From assembly GCF_011250555.1 (NCBI RefSeq), contig NZ_JAANMZ010000012.1:30345-94344 (forward strand): a stretch of DNA of 64,000 bases, in the 5' to 3' direction. The DNA is from Bacillus sp. MM2020_4. GTDB lineage: Bacteria > Bacillota > Bacilli > Bacillales > Cytobacillaceae. The position numbers and the translations under genes were made by a program. Below, piece by piece: positions 35,632-44,887 of the stretch. The notes below the pieces were generated by a model. That model did not search any database and was not told where the DNA came from. It was given only the letters and a program-made list of their open reading frames with translations. Position 1 is the stretch's first letter; each line of letters opens with the position of its first letter.

Positions 35632-36899
35632 TTCTCTATTTCTCTGTGCCAGGCCTCTTGCAGTTCTTCACGAAACTGAGGTGCTGCAACAGAGATGAGC
35701 GCTTCAGCACGTTGTTGCAGCGATTTATTTTTTAAATCGGCTATCCCATTTTCAGTGATAATATATTGAACATCTGTTCGTGGGGTTGTGATAACCGTTC
35801 CTGGTCCTAACATTGGTTTAATCCGCGAGATGTTGCCGTTGCCTGCAGTCGACAAAAAGGCAATAATAGATTTTCCTCCGCGTGATAAGGTCGCACCCCG
35901 AATAAAGTTGCCTTGCCCACCGGTGCCTCCAAACTGGACTCCATTCATGGTTTCAGCATTGACTTGGCCATACAAATCAATTTCAATCGCAGAATTAATC
36001 GAAATTAAATTATCTATTTCCTTTAATACTTCCAAGGAATGGGTATAATTGACTGGTCTAAATTCGAGTAATGGATTGTTATTAGAAAAATCATATAAAC
36101 GTTTTGTCCCAACCGCAATACCAGTTACTATTTTGCCTCTGTCGATACTTTTTTTTGAGCCATTTACTGATCCACTTTCCACTAAATCTATGACTGCATC
36201 AGATATCATTCCTGAATGAATCCCCAAATCTTTTTTTTCGCGTAATGCAGATAAAATAGCATCAGGAACCGATCCGATCCCAAATTGTAATGTATCACCG
36301 TTCGAAATCAAAGAAGAGGCATAATCGCCAATCTTCTCCATATCTGCACTAAGCTTTCCGGTGGGCATTTCTGGCAATGGATAGTCAACCTGAACGATAT
36401 AGTCAATGTTGCTTACGTGTATAGGCGCTTCACCGGATGTCCTGGGCATTTGCAGATTCACTTCAGCCACAATTTTTTTCGCCTTGTGTAAAATGGCAGG
36501 AACAAAGTCTGCAGATACCCCCAAGCTGCAGTAACCCCATCGATCCGGTGATGAAACTTGAATGACAGCTAGGTCCACTTCAGCAGTGCTTTCTAAGTAG
36601 GTATATATTTCATTTAAATGCAGCGGAATAAATTGAACCCTTCCCTTGGAAAAAGATTCTTGAAAATCCTTAGACATAAAAAAGCAGGTCATCGATGCAT
36701 GATCATGCAATCGGGCAAAATCTGTTCGATTTAAGCCTGGGAAAATGGTAGCAATATAGTTGACCCCATTACTTGTATTTGGATTTTCTTTCAAGGCTTG
36801 AATAACAGCCTTTGGTTCCGATACATTCCCTTGAATATATACGTTCATAGTTGGATGGAATAATAATGGAACATCTTTTGCGTTTAAAACGATAGGCAA
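35613..36899 (-). CDS. Acetyl-CoA hydrolase/transferase family (4-hydroxybutyrate CoA-transferase-like)
   Basis: A class I-type CoA-transferase of 428 residues. The probable catalytic Glu is in the segment SINSAIEIDLYGQVNAE, followed by the glycine-rich GGTGGQGNFIRGA loop. It would transfer CoA between acetyl-CoA and a longer acid. The open frame extends to 36950, but AAGGGGG lies eight bases before a TTG at 36897-36899, which also removes an overlap with the CaiB gene at 36913; this start is used. Confidence 0.87.
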   Translation of the reverse strand: MPIVLNAKDVPLLFHPTMNVYIQGNVSEPKAVIQALKENPNTSNGVNYIATIFPGLNRTDFARLHDHASMTCFFMSKDFQESFSKGRVQFIPLHLNEIYTYLESTAEVDLAVIQVSSPDRWGYCSLGVSADFVPAILHKAKKIVAEVNLQMPRTSGEAPIHVSNIDYIVQVDYPLPEMPTGKLSADMEKIGDYASSLISNGDTLQFGIGSVPDAILSALREKKDLGIHSGMISDAVIDLVESGSVNGSKKSIDRGKIVTGIAVGTKRLYDFSNNNPLLEFRPVNYTHSLEVLKEIDNLISINSAIEIDLYGQVNAETMNGVQFGGTGGQGNFIRGATLSRGGKSIIAFLSTAGNGNISRIKPMLGPGTVITTPRTDVQYIITENGIADLKNKSLQQRAEALISVAAPQFREELQEAWHREIEKWQGIG

Positions 36900-36912
36900 T
36901 TTCCCATCCCCC

Positions 36913-38145
36913 TTATGATTCCTTTGCCACGGGCAATTGCCCTTTTGCAACTGGTGTAATCACTTTATTCTCTTCCAATTTCTTAATTTGCTCTTCCGAA
37001 AGATTGAGAACCTCCTTTAAGATCTCCCTTGTATGCTGGCCATGAAGAGGAGGAGACATAATATCTTCGTCGTCAATTCCGGGAAGTTTCCAAGGAATGC
37101 CTGGCAAAAGAATTTCACCAATTTCCGGGTGTTCTACCCTGCGCAGCATATTTCGATGGATTGCCTGCGGATGAGTATATAACCGGTCCGTAGGATTGAT
37201 TGCCCCAACTGGGATGCCCTTTTCACTAAATTTCTTAATCCAATCATTCGCATCCTGTGTCATAGTAATTTCTTCTATTAGCGGAACTAACACATCGCGA
37301 TTTTCAACCCGGTCCCCACCTGTTAGGAACCTTGGATCGTCAATCCACTCTGTTTTGCCGATTACCTCGCAAAAATGTTTCCAGGCCCGATCATTTAAGA
37401 CTGCAACATTAATGTCAATATCTTTAGCAGGAAAACTTTGATAGGGCACCATTAATGAATGCGCCGTGCCCATCGGTTTTCCCACATTTCCGCTTATAGC
37501 ATAATTTGCTAGGTAATACCCCATTAACGTTATTTGTGCATCCATCATCGCGATATCTAAATAAGCGCCTTTTCCAGTTTGCTGCTTTGTCATGATTGCG
37601 GACATGATGCTAAAAGAAGCAACCATTGCTCCGAAAACATCCGCTTGTGGAACACCAGGTTTTAACGGACGGCCGCCCCTTTCTCCCGTCACACTCATGG
37701 CCCCGCCTTCCCCCTGAATAATCAAGTCATAAGCAGCGATATCCCGGTATGGCCCTGTTTGCCCAAAACCGGAAACGGAACAAAAAATAATCTCCGGGTT
37801 TCTTTTGCGAACTTCTTCATAATCAATGCCCAATTTTTTCATGATCCCGGGCCTGAAATTCTCGATTACGATATCCGACTTTTCAGCCATTTCAAAAAAT
37901 AACCTTTTACCGGTTTCATTCTTTAAATCTAAAATAATACTTTTTTTATTTCGATTGACTGCAAGTAGATGTGGGCTGTGCCCATTTGTATCTTTCGTGA
38001 CCCAGCTTCTAACATGGTCTCCTGTATCCGGAGGCTCGATTTTGATCACTTCTGCACCAATATCTGCCAGCATCATAGATGCATATGGGCCCGCCCAAGC
38101 CTGGGACAAATCTAGAATTCTAATACCCTTTAACGGTTTATGCAT
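36913..38145 (-). CDS. CaiB/BaiF CoA-transferase, copy 2
   Basis: A 410-residue class III CoA-transferase: GIRILDLSQAWAGPYASMMLADIGAE, NRNKKSIILDLKNETGK, then IAAYDLIIQGEGG with the conserved Asp that forms the acyl intermediate. ATG at 38143-38145 behind GAGGAGGTG. It sits back to back with copy 3; pairs like this may act on different acids or form a heterodimer. Confidence 0.9.
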   Translation of the reverse strand: MHKPLKGIRILDLSQAWAGPYASMMLADIGAEVIKIEPPDTGDHVRSWVTKDTNGHSPHLLAVNRNKKSIILDLKNETGKRLFFEMAEKSDIVIENFRPGIMKKLGIDYEEVRKRNPEIIFCSVSGFGQTGPYRDIAAYDLIIQGEGGAMSVTGERGGRPLKPGVPQADVFGAMVASFSIMSAIMTKQQTGKGAYLDIAMMDAQITLMGYYLANYAISGNVGKPMGTAHSLMVPYQSFPAKDIDINVAVLNDRAWKHFCEVIGKTEWIDDPRFLTGGDRVENRDVLVPLIEEITMTQDANDWIKKFSEKGIPVGAINPTDRLYTHPQAIHRNMLRRVEHPEIGEILLPGIPWKLPGIDDEDIMSPPLHGQHTREILKEVLNLSEEQIKKLEENKVITPVAKGQLPVAKES

Positions 38146-38185
38146 TTTGCACCTCCTCACAAATTTTCAGTTACAGAAAATCCAT

Positions 38186-39373
38186 TTAGAATAAATCCAT
38201 CGACTTTAATTGGTCAATCTTATTCTCTGGATAGCCAAGAACCGATTTCAAAATTTCTTCGGTATGTTCCCCCAATTCAGGTGGAGCAAACTTAATTTCA
38301 GGTGGTGTCTCTGAAAATTTAACAGGAAACGGAACTTGGTAAATTTCTTTATGTAGTGCAGGAACAAATAAGCGTTCAACCATACCTCGAGCCTGCAGCT
38401 GCGGGTCGTGAAATGCTTCTTCCGCATTATTCACCATACTTGCAGGCACTTTATTGGCCAGCAATACTTCCATCCATTCGGCTTGATCTTTTTGAATAAA
38501 AACATCCATCAGCAGCTTATGCAATGAATGCTTATTTTCTTTGCGAAGTTCATTCGTTTCGTATCTCTTGTCATATAGCAGTTCTTCCCGGCCAATGCTC
38601 TTGCATAATCCAATCCAAAATGGGTCTTCCAAAACACCGAGGGCAATCCTTTTTCCATCCTTCGTTTCAAACAGGTCGTTTGTGGCTGAAATATGTTCCA
38701 TTTCTTCTGTCGGAGTCATTTCTTGATCAATCATATAATCCCCAAGCCTTGTGCTTGCCCAGGAAAAGACTCCGTCCGTCATGGAAACATCAATGTACTG
38801 CCCCTTTTTTGTTCTTTCCCTTGCAAACAAAGCAGATAAAATACTAATGGTGGCAAACATAGCTGAAGATAAATCTGCGACTGGCAAACCACTGCGCATT
38901 GGTGCCTGGCCAAGCTGCCCAGGGATGTTCATCACTCCTGCAACAGCAAGATAGTTTAGATCATGACCGGGTTCCAACCTGTATGGTCCATCTTGACCAT
39001 AGCCAGATATGGAACAATAAATCATTTCGGGATTTACTTTTTTTATAGTTTCATAATCTACTCCCAACCGCTCAACAACTCCTGGGCGAAAACCTTCAAT
39101 GACAACATCACAAACCTTTGCCAAATCCCAAATAATCTCTCGCCCTTCCTGCTTCTTCATATCCAATGAAATACTTTTTTTATTTCGATTAACTGAATAA
39201 TAGATTCCCCTTAGCATTTCACGGGTATAGTCACCACGGCCTTTTTCTTCCACCTTTATGATGTCTGCACCTAAATCTCCGAGCATCAGAGTACAATAAG
39301 GGCCAGGTAATAATCTGGTTAAGTCCAATACCCGTATCCCAGCTAACGCACCATTTTTATTATATTGGTCCAC
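38186..39373 (-). CDS. CaiB/BaiF CoA-transferase, copy 3
   Basis: A 395-residue class III CoA-transferase: GIRVLDLTRLLPGPYCTLMLGDLGAD, NRNKKSISLDMKKQEGR and PGHDLNYLAVAGVMNI, where the Asp of the family is preserved. This HDLNY pattern resembles alpha-methylacyl-CoA racemase-like members, so racemisation is an alternative to CoA transfer. The frame opens at 39427, but a GTG at 39371-39373 has AGGGGGTGAT in front and avoids overlap with the thioesterase. Confidence 0.88.
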   Translation of the reverse strand: MDQYNKNGALAGIRVLDLTRLLPGPYCTLMLGDLGADIIKVEEKGRGDYTREMLRGIYYSVNRNKKSISLDMKKQEGREIIWDLAKVCDVVIEGFRPGVVERLGVDYETIKKVNPEMIYCSISGYGQDGPYRLEPGHDLNYLAVAGVMNIPGQLGQAPMRSGLPVADLSSAMFATISILSALFARERTKKGQYIDVSMTDGVFSWASTRLGDYMIDQEMTPTEEMEHISATNDLFETKDGKRIALGVLEDPFWIGLCKSIGREELLYDKRYETNELRKENKHSLHKLLMDVFIQKDQAEWMEVLLANKVPASMVNNAEEAFHDPQLQARGMVERLFVPALHKEIYQVPFPVKFSETPPEIKFAPPELGEHTEEILKSVLGYPENKIDQLKSMDLF

Positions 39374-39404
39374 GACATCACCCCCTAATTTCCCTCTAGT
39401 AAAA

Positions 39405-39803
39405 TCAATGATTAAAGTTTCGAGCAATATTGCTTATGACTGGTACACTTTTCCGTGAAGACACATTGATCATGACGTTAAGTACTGATGCATCTGCTAC
39501 CACATCCCCCTGCTGGTTTAAGATTAGTTGACGAAATTCAAAACTTGTCGTACCGATCTTTATAGGGGAAGTTATTATACTCAAACTGTCGCCTAATAAG
39601 GCTTCTTTTTTAAAGAGAATCTCAACCTTCATCAATACGGTACCCAAATCCTCTTCTCGCATATCTTTAAACGACAAGCCGGCTGCTTCTATATACCAAT
39701 GCTCTCGTGCGGTTTCCAAGTAATTTAGATAAACACTGTTATTGACATGTCCTAAGTCGTCCAGATCACAATTCATGACTTCTATTTTTGTGGTAGTTTC
39801 CAT
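39405..39803 (-). CDS. Acyl-CoA thioesterase (4HBT hot-dog fold)
   Basis: A 132-residue single hot-dog protein. DLDDLGHVNNSVYLNYLETARE is the 4-hydroxybenzoyl-CoA thioesterase signature with the catalytic Asp in the first turn. It could free CoA from dead-end thioesters. Start at 39801-39803, since the longer frame overlaps the nitroreductase. Confidence 0.87.
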   Translation of the reverse strand: METTTKIEVMNCDLDDLGHVNNSVYLNYLETAREHWYIEAAGLSFKDMREEDLGTVLMKVEILFKKEALLGDSLSIITSPIKIGTTSFEFRQLILNQQGDVVADASVLNVMINVSSRKSVPVISNIARNFNH

Positions 39804-39808
39804 GTATT

Positions 39809-40480
39809 TTACTCGCCATACCACGTTATGGATTTTTCAGCTTGTATTTTCTCTGCATAATATTGATTAATCGAATCATTGGGGTCAGGGTATCCTATGG
39901 CGAGTCCTGCCATTAATTTAATATTTTGATCTACATTCAATGTTTCTCTAATACGTCCAGGGTAATAAACAGAAGATGCCAGCGGGCAGGTGCCCAATCC
40001 TGATATATTTGCGGCAATCATGACGTTCTGCATGGCTAAACCTAAATCTAAAATGGACCATGGCCTAGCTGCATCTAATCCAAAGATACATAGATGAGGG
40101 GCATTGAAGAACTTGTACATTTTTCTTTGGAACTCCAGGCGCTTTTCTTTTTCATGCCTTTGAATTCCAGCATATTTCATTCTCTCAATGGTATGTTTTT
40201 TCATTCGCATGTGGAGGTTGTCCGGCCACTCATGTTGGTCTGGCATTTTTAAATCTGGGTTAATTGGAACTCCATTATCGGCATCTTCAATCATTTTTTG
40301 GCTGATGGATTCTTTCGTATCGCCTGAAATAACGAATAGTTTAACAGGCTGTGAGTTTTTCCATGAAGGCGCCAACAATGCAGTTTTAGTAATCCGCTCC
40401 AGTAGATTTCGATCAACTTGTGTGGGCAAAAAACCGCGGACACTATGCCTTTTTAACATTTTCTCAATTTCGATACTCAT
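39809..40480 (-). CDS. Nitroreductase family FMN oxidoreductase
   Basis: A 223-residue flavoprotein of the nitroreductase fold: RHSVRGFLPTQVDRNLLERI at the start, LAPSWKNSQPVKLFVISG for FMN binding, and GLGTCPLASSVYYPGRIRE near the C-terminus. Substrate unknown; in a CoA pathway it could act as an enoate or quinone reductase. ATG at 40478-40480 follows GGGGGATAGGG. Confidence 0.87.
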   Translation of the reverse strand: MSIEIEKMLKRHSVRGFLPTQVDRNLLERITKTALLAPSWKNSQPVKLFVISGDTKESISQKMIEDADNGVPINPDLKMPDQHEWPDNLHMRMKKHTIERMKYAGIQRHEKEKRLEFQRKMYKFFNAPHLCIFGLDAARPWSILDLGLAMQNVMIAANISGLGTCPLASSVYYPGRIRETLNVDQNIKLMAGLAIGYPDPNDSINQYYAEKIQAEKSITWYGE

Positions 40481-40519
40481 CCCTATCCCCCGTTCAATTA
40501 CCAGAGAAATTTTAGACAT

Positions 40520-41320
40520 TTAATATTCCAGAATCTCAGCCCTTTGAAGTAATTTTTGGGATACTTCTTTTGATCCGGCTTTTAAAATGGAAATTAAATT
40601 ATCAAGGTCATATTCCTCAAACCGTGCAATAGGCATTGTAATACTCATGGAATCTTCCACATGGTTAACCGAAGAAAATATCGGCACACTTACGGAAAAT
40701 GTCCCCTTTACTCGTTCACCATAGCTGATGGCATATCCGTTGTTACGGATTTCTTGCAATTCATTCACCAGCCGATCTTTTTCGGTAATGGTACTATCAC
40801 TGAATTTAACCAATGGGTACGATTCTAGATACTTTCTTATCTCATCGTCGCTCAGATGGGCAAGAATGACTTTGGCAGATGCTCCTGCATGTAAAGGTGA
40901 AACGATGCCAATATGAACATCTGTAACCAATTCATGATAACTTTTCAGGAAGGCAATACATTTTTGACTCTTATTTTGAAAGAGAGTATTTAAAGATACT
41001 GATTCAGTAGTTTCTTCTCTGATTCTCTCCATTACCGCCATCGCAGCATTTAAAATATTGGAATTCTTTTGGACTAAGTTCCCAAGAAAGTACAGCTCCA
41101 TACCTAACTGGTATTTTTTCGTTTTTTCATTCTTTTGTAAAAACCCTTCATACACAAGCGTTGACAATATTCGTTGGAGACTTGGGATGGAAATGTCAGT
41201 CATCTCATTTAATTCCTTCATAGATAATGAAGGTTTAGCCAAAGAAAATGATTTTATAATCTTTATTGTTCTGTGTATGGTTTTCATAGAATAATTTTTA
41301 TCCATAACTTTTTCTACCAT
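40520..41320 (-). CDS. IclR family transcriptional regulator
   Basis: A 266-residue IclR protein: N-terminal winged helix (TIHRTIKIIKSFS, then LSMKELNEMTDISIPSLQRIL, about 14-55) and a C-terminal effector domain with SPLHAGASAKVILAHL and GYAISYGERVKGTFSVSVPIF. IclR proteins commonly control catabolic operons beside them and respond to an aromatic or short acid. It is the first gene of the group 40520-30496 and probably governs that group and perhaps the acyl-CoA dehydrogenase pair at 41415-43690. Confidence 0.9.
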   Translation of the reverse strand: MVEKVMDKNYSMKTIHRTIKIIKSFSLAKPSLSMKELNEMTDISIPSLQRILSTLVYEGFLQKNEKTKKYQLGMELYFLGNLVQKNSNILNAAMAVMERIREETTESVSLNTLFQNKSQKCIAFLKSYHELVTDVHIGIVSPLHAGASAKVILAHLSDDEIRKYLESYPLVKFSDSTITEKDRLVNELQEIRNNGYAISYGERVKGTFSVSVPIFSSVNHVEDSMSITMPIARFEEYDLDNLISILKAGSKEVSQKLLQRAEILEY

Positions 41321-41414
41321 GCGAGATCCCCTCTGAATACCAAATTATTAATTTCATTTGCTAAATAGGATTTCCTTTGAATAAATTTCCGAGACAATCT
41401 TACTATCTTTATCT

Positions 41415-42539
41415 CTAGTTAGTTGATAAATTTTTGCTGCTGATCGAGTAATTTCTAGGATTCTCACCTTCGCTAGTAACACCTGTAATAAAGGCCCAAA
41501 GTTCGTCCTTTTCCAACTCTAGAAGTTTATTTGTAAGTTTAGCTTCCCACACCGTTTCATTCCCATAATCTTCTCTCCAAGACCAAAGTCTCCTTGTACT
41601 ATGATGCAACGTATGTTCATAGGTAAATCCAATTGCGGCTAGCACTTGATGGGCGATTGGCGCTCCTTTTCCTGCAGCTTCATTGATCCGGATTTTTGCC
41701 AAGGCAATTTCTTTTTGATCAGTGCTGTTGCCGAAAGATTGAACGGCACAATCAGCAGCCATTGAGGCCGCAGCAGATTCACTAGCCAACTGTGCAATTT
41801 GATGTTGTACAGCTTGAAACCGGTGAAGCGGTCTGCCAAATTGAGTGCGCTCAGATGTGTGCTGTACCACAATAGTTAAGACGTTTTCTAATGCTCCAGC
41901 CATCATGACACTTCTTGTTATTGAACCAAAATTTTCCAACCTTTCGATTATTTCATCGGAACTGATATGGATAATTTTTGAGTTTTCTAGAAGCACATCT
42001 TCAAAAACAACTTCATCCCTGGCTTCCCCCGCCATATTCTGTCCGTGGCTGATGATTGCCCGTTCAAGCGGAAGTACTGAGAGTATTGGCCCTTCACTTG
42101 AATCACCAATTACAAGCATTTTATTAGAGTACCTAGCCCAAGGGACATATAAACCCTTTCCATTAACTCTCCAGCCTTGACCTTCTTTGGTAAAAATGAA
42201 TGGCTCGGATTCATCTGGAGAGGCAATGGTCAAAACTTCATCTGAAATAGGTTCACCCAGATCAGCAAGGAGCCAATTAGCAATATACGTCTCTGCCAAT
42301 GGAATAGGTGCTGAATATTTGCCAGCTAAACGCAATATGCTACATGCATCTGAAAAATCGCCACCATTCCCACCAAGTTCCTCTGGAATAGCTATCGTCA
42401 ACATCCCATTTTCAACTATCTGATGCCAAAGGTCATTTGCCCAAATTCCCATTTCTGCGTCATTAATCACTTCTTTTGTTGAATATTTTCCCATTATTTT
42501 TTCGACAGTTTCGATAATTAATTCTTGCATTTCACTCAT
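41415..42539 (-). CDS. Acyl-CoA dehydrogenase, copy 2 (shorter, degenerate subunit)
   Basis: A 374-residue acyl-CoA dehydrogenase-like protein. IAIPEELGGNGGDFSDAC, TQFGRPLHRFQAVQHQIAQLASE and AIGFTYEHTLHHSTRRLWSWRED are family segments; the FAD loop is degenerate. In cholesterol and cyclic-acid pathways such weak copies form an alpha2beta2 enzyme with a second subunit. The ATG overlaps the stop of the copy at 42536 (ATGA), which supports a heteromeric enzyme. Confidence 0.87.
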   Translation of the reverse strand: MSEMQELIIETVEKIMGKYSTKEVINDAEMGIWANDLWHQIVENGMLTIAIPEELGGNGGDFSDACSILRLAGKYSAPIPLAETYIANWLLADLGEPISDEVLTIASPDESEPFIFTKEGQGWRVNGKGLYVPWARYSNKMLVIGDSSEGPILSVLPLERAIISHGQNMAGEARDEVVFEDVLLENSKIIHISSDEIIERLENFGSITRSVMMAGALENVLTIVVQHTSERTQFGRPLHRFQAVQHQIAQLASESAAASMAADCAVQSFGNSTDQKEIALAKIRINEAAGKGAPIAHQVLAAIGFTYEHTLHHSTRRLWSWREDYGNETVWEAKLTNKLLELEKDELWAFITGVTSEGENPRNYSISSKNLSTN

Positions 42540-43690
42540 TGATTAATGACCCCCTTTGCAATAATTCCACGAAGTATTTCCGTTGTCCCGCCACGTAAGG
42601 TAAAACCAGGTGAATGAAGAATGGATTGTGCCATAAACCTTGATAATAATGAGTCGGATTTCATGGTTGGAACAACACGAACAATTAATCTCGCAATTTC
42701 AGCAATCTCTTGTTCTAATTTTGTTCCCATATCCTTCACCAATGAGGCTAAAATATTGGAAGGTATCCCTTCTTCAAGCATTTGTGCTATACCCAAAGAC
42801 ATATTGCGCAAGGTCCAAAGCCTTGAAACAATTTTGCTGACTTCATTTAATCCGTTTGAATCCCTTTTTTCTACCAGCACATTGGTAAGTTCGTTAATAA
42901 GTGGATATGTACTAAGGAACCGTTCCGGGCCGCTTCTTTCATAGGCTAGTTCAGCCATCCCTTGCTCCCAGCCATTCCCTAATTCGCCTATCACCATATC
43001 ATCTGGAATAAATACATCATCAAAAAAGACCTCGTTAAAATGATGTTCTCCTGTCATTAAGTGAATCGGGCGGATGGTTACTCCAGGCGCTGATAAATCA
43101 ACTACTAATTGGCTCATGCCAGCATGGCGGTGATTCGGATCCTCGGGGGATGTCCGGCAAAGTGTAATCATGTAATGGGCAAAATGGGCACCACTTGTCC
43201 ATATTTTACTGCCATTTAGAATCCAGCCATTTTCAACCTTAACTGCTCGTGATTTAATAGCTGCCAAATCTGAACCAGCATTCGGTTCACTTAAGCCAAT
43301 CGAGAAGTACCATTCCCCTTTTATAATTTTCGGCAAAAAGAATTGTTTTTGTTCTTCGGTACCGAACTTAAGAAAGAGCGGGCCAGTTTGGCGGTCTGCT
43401 ACCCAATGCCCTGCAACCGGAGCGCCGGCTGCCAATAACTCTTCAATTACAACGTATCTTTCAATGGAAGAACGGCCTCCTCCGCCGTATTCAACTGGCC
43501 AGGTCATCCCAATCCAACCGCGTTCCCCAAGACTTCTTGAAAACTCAGGTGAACATCCGCTAAGCCAGCTGTCAACTTTTGGTTGGTACGTTCCCTTTTT
43601 CAATTCCTCTGCAAGAAATTGTCTTACTTCTCTTCTTAACTCCTCTGTTTCTTTTGGAAGATTAACAACAGGAATTTGGATTAATTTCAT
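42536..43690 (-). CDS. Acyl-CoA dehydrogenase, copy 3
   Basis: A 384-residue FAD enzyme: ERGWIGMTWPVEYGGGGRS, FSIGLSEPNAGSDLAAIKSRA (FAD/substrate loop), NGSKIWTSGAHFAHY and the C-terminal GFTLRGGTTEILRGIIA. Overlaps copy 2 by four bases. The pair is likely one two-subunit dehydrogenase for a bulky or branched acyl-CoA. First gene of its unit, behind GAGGTG. Confidence 0.9.
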   Translation of the reverse strand: MKLIQIPVVNLPKETEELRREVRQFLAEELKKGTYQPKVDSWLSGCSPEFSRSLGERGWIGMTWPVEYGGGGRSSIERYVVIEELLAAGAPVAGHWVADRQTGPLFLKFGTEEQKQFFLPKIIKGEWYFSIGLSEPNAGSDLAAIKSRAVKVENGWILNGSKIWTSGAHFAHYMITLCRTSPEDPNHRHAGMSQLVVDLSAPGVTIRPIHLMTGEHHFNEVFFDDVFIPDDMVIGELGNGWEQGMAELAYERSGPERFLSTYPLINELTNVLVEKRDSNGLNEVSKIVSRLWTLRNMSLGIAQMLEEGIPSNILASLVKDMGTKLEQEIAEIARLIVRVVPTMKSDSLLSRFMAQSILHSPGFTLRGGTTEILRGIIAKGVINQ

Positions 43691-44006
43691 TCTTTTTTCA
43701 CCTCAATGTTATTAGCATAATCATAATTCGATAACGATTATCTATATTAGATAGTATAAAGCGTTTTCATTTTATAGTCAATTCAGAATTTTCGGAATAT
43801 AAATTTTTTTAATATACTAAAACGCTTGAAAAGATACCGTACTTATCAACAATTTATTAAATGAATACTATCTTACAAACATTACTATAGTTAAAATGTG
43901 AAATTCGACCTAGAAAGAGTATTCATAATTTTCTATAAGCGGGCTTGACTTATAATTTTTAAAAACTATATATTATATAAAAACTGTTAAAACTAGGAGT
44001 GGTAAA
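43691..44006. other. Divergent intergenic region between dehydrogenase pair and hydratase pseudogene
   Basis: This 316-base gap is very AT-rich and holds no gene. It must contain the promoter for the genes to the left. A partial catabolite-repression-like site lies around 43755-43770 (minus strand TGAAAACGCTTTAT, matching most of the cre consensus but not its last two bases). A second imperfect AAACGCTTG is at about 43822. The plus-strand promoter is listed separately. Confidence 0.4.
43945..43974 (+). promoter_or_regulatory. Sigma-A promoter for the hydratase gene
   Basis: TTGACT at 43945-43950 and TATATA (43967-43972) or TATATT (43969-43974) form a -35/-10 pair with 16 or 18 bases between. 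It is 33 bases upstream of the ATG at 44007. Confidence 0.6.
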
Positions 44007-44770
44007 ATGGGTGCGAAAAATATATTAACTGAAACAATTGGAGATGTTGAATGGATTATTTTTAATCGGCAGGAAAAATTAAATTCAATGACAAGGGAAG
44101 ATTTATTATTTATTAGCAAACATTTACATGATATTGCTACAAATAAAACTAGTAGAGCCGTCATCTTTACCGGAAGTGGGGATAAAGCCTTTTCAGCCGG
44201 CATGGATTTCCATGAATTTAATCAATTAACTCCGCAGGAAGCCTATCTTTTAATTTCTGATTTAAAAAATGTTTGCCAACTTATTCGTAAGATTCCACAA
44301 CCCGTTATAATGGCGATCAATGGCTACTGTATTGGTGGTGCCATGGAAATGTGTGTCTGGCTGCTGATATAAGAGTTGCCGCCAAAAATGCAGTCTTTTC
44401 AATGCCCGAAATTAACCTGGGTATTCCTTCCGTATTGGATTCTGTTCTTTTACAACAGCATGTTGGTTTAAGCTTAGCAAAAGAAATGCTTTTGACTGGA
44501 GAACCGGTCAATGTAGAGAAAATAAATCAATTTGGATTTTTAAACGCAGTGGTTGAGAAGTCAGAATTAAAAGAGAAAGTGAAGGAATATGCTGATACCT
44601 TCATCAATAAACCATATGAAACGATTAAACAGCAAAAAGAACTCTTTGAAACTTGGCAAAATTCGAGTTTAGATTATGCCATTAACGATAGCATGAACCA
44701 ATTTGCCCTAGCCTTCACGACAGAAATTCCACAGCAAAGATTAGAAGAATTCATTTCTAAAAGAAAATAA
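44007..44770 (+). pseudogene. Enoyl-CoA hydratase, frameshifted by a TG duplication
   Basis: Two overlapping frames together encode one complete crotonase-fold protein. The first (44007-44372) has GDKAFSAGMDFHEF and NGYCIGGAMEMC. The second resumes with CLAADIRVAAKNAVFSMPEI and continues to KRK at 44770. The break is at 44350-44356, where GAAATGTGTGTCTGG has one TG more than needed; dropping it gives ATG TGT CTG GCT GCT and an uninterrupted protein of about 253 residues. Promoter and RBS (CTAGGAG) look intact, so the lesion is recent or a sequencing error. Confidence 0.85.
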
Positions 44771-44845
44771 CTAACTGCTCACTCACAGGCATTCTTTTAA
44801 CCCGTATTGTGACGAGCAAGGGCTTGATAGACTGATCGATGGCAC

Positions 44846-44876
44846 TAAAAAAGGGCTTCCCTATAGGAGAGAGCCC
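44846..44876 (-). terminator. Rho-independent terminator of the SDR gene
   Basis: On the minus strand GGGCT and AGCCC close a hairpin whose inner part also pairs (TCTCC with GGGA), followed by TTTTTT. It lies 11 bases past the SDR stop, on the convergent side of the hydratase pseudogene. Confidence 0.75.
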
Positions 44877-44887
44877 ACCGCCGTTTA

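Noticed and set aside
43755..43770. CcpA cre site before the acyl-CoA dehydrogenase genes
   Set aside because: The last two consensus bases do not match and the region is AT-rich, so chance cannot be excluded; mentioned only in the intergenic entry.
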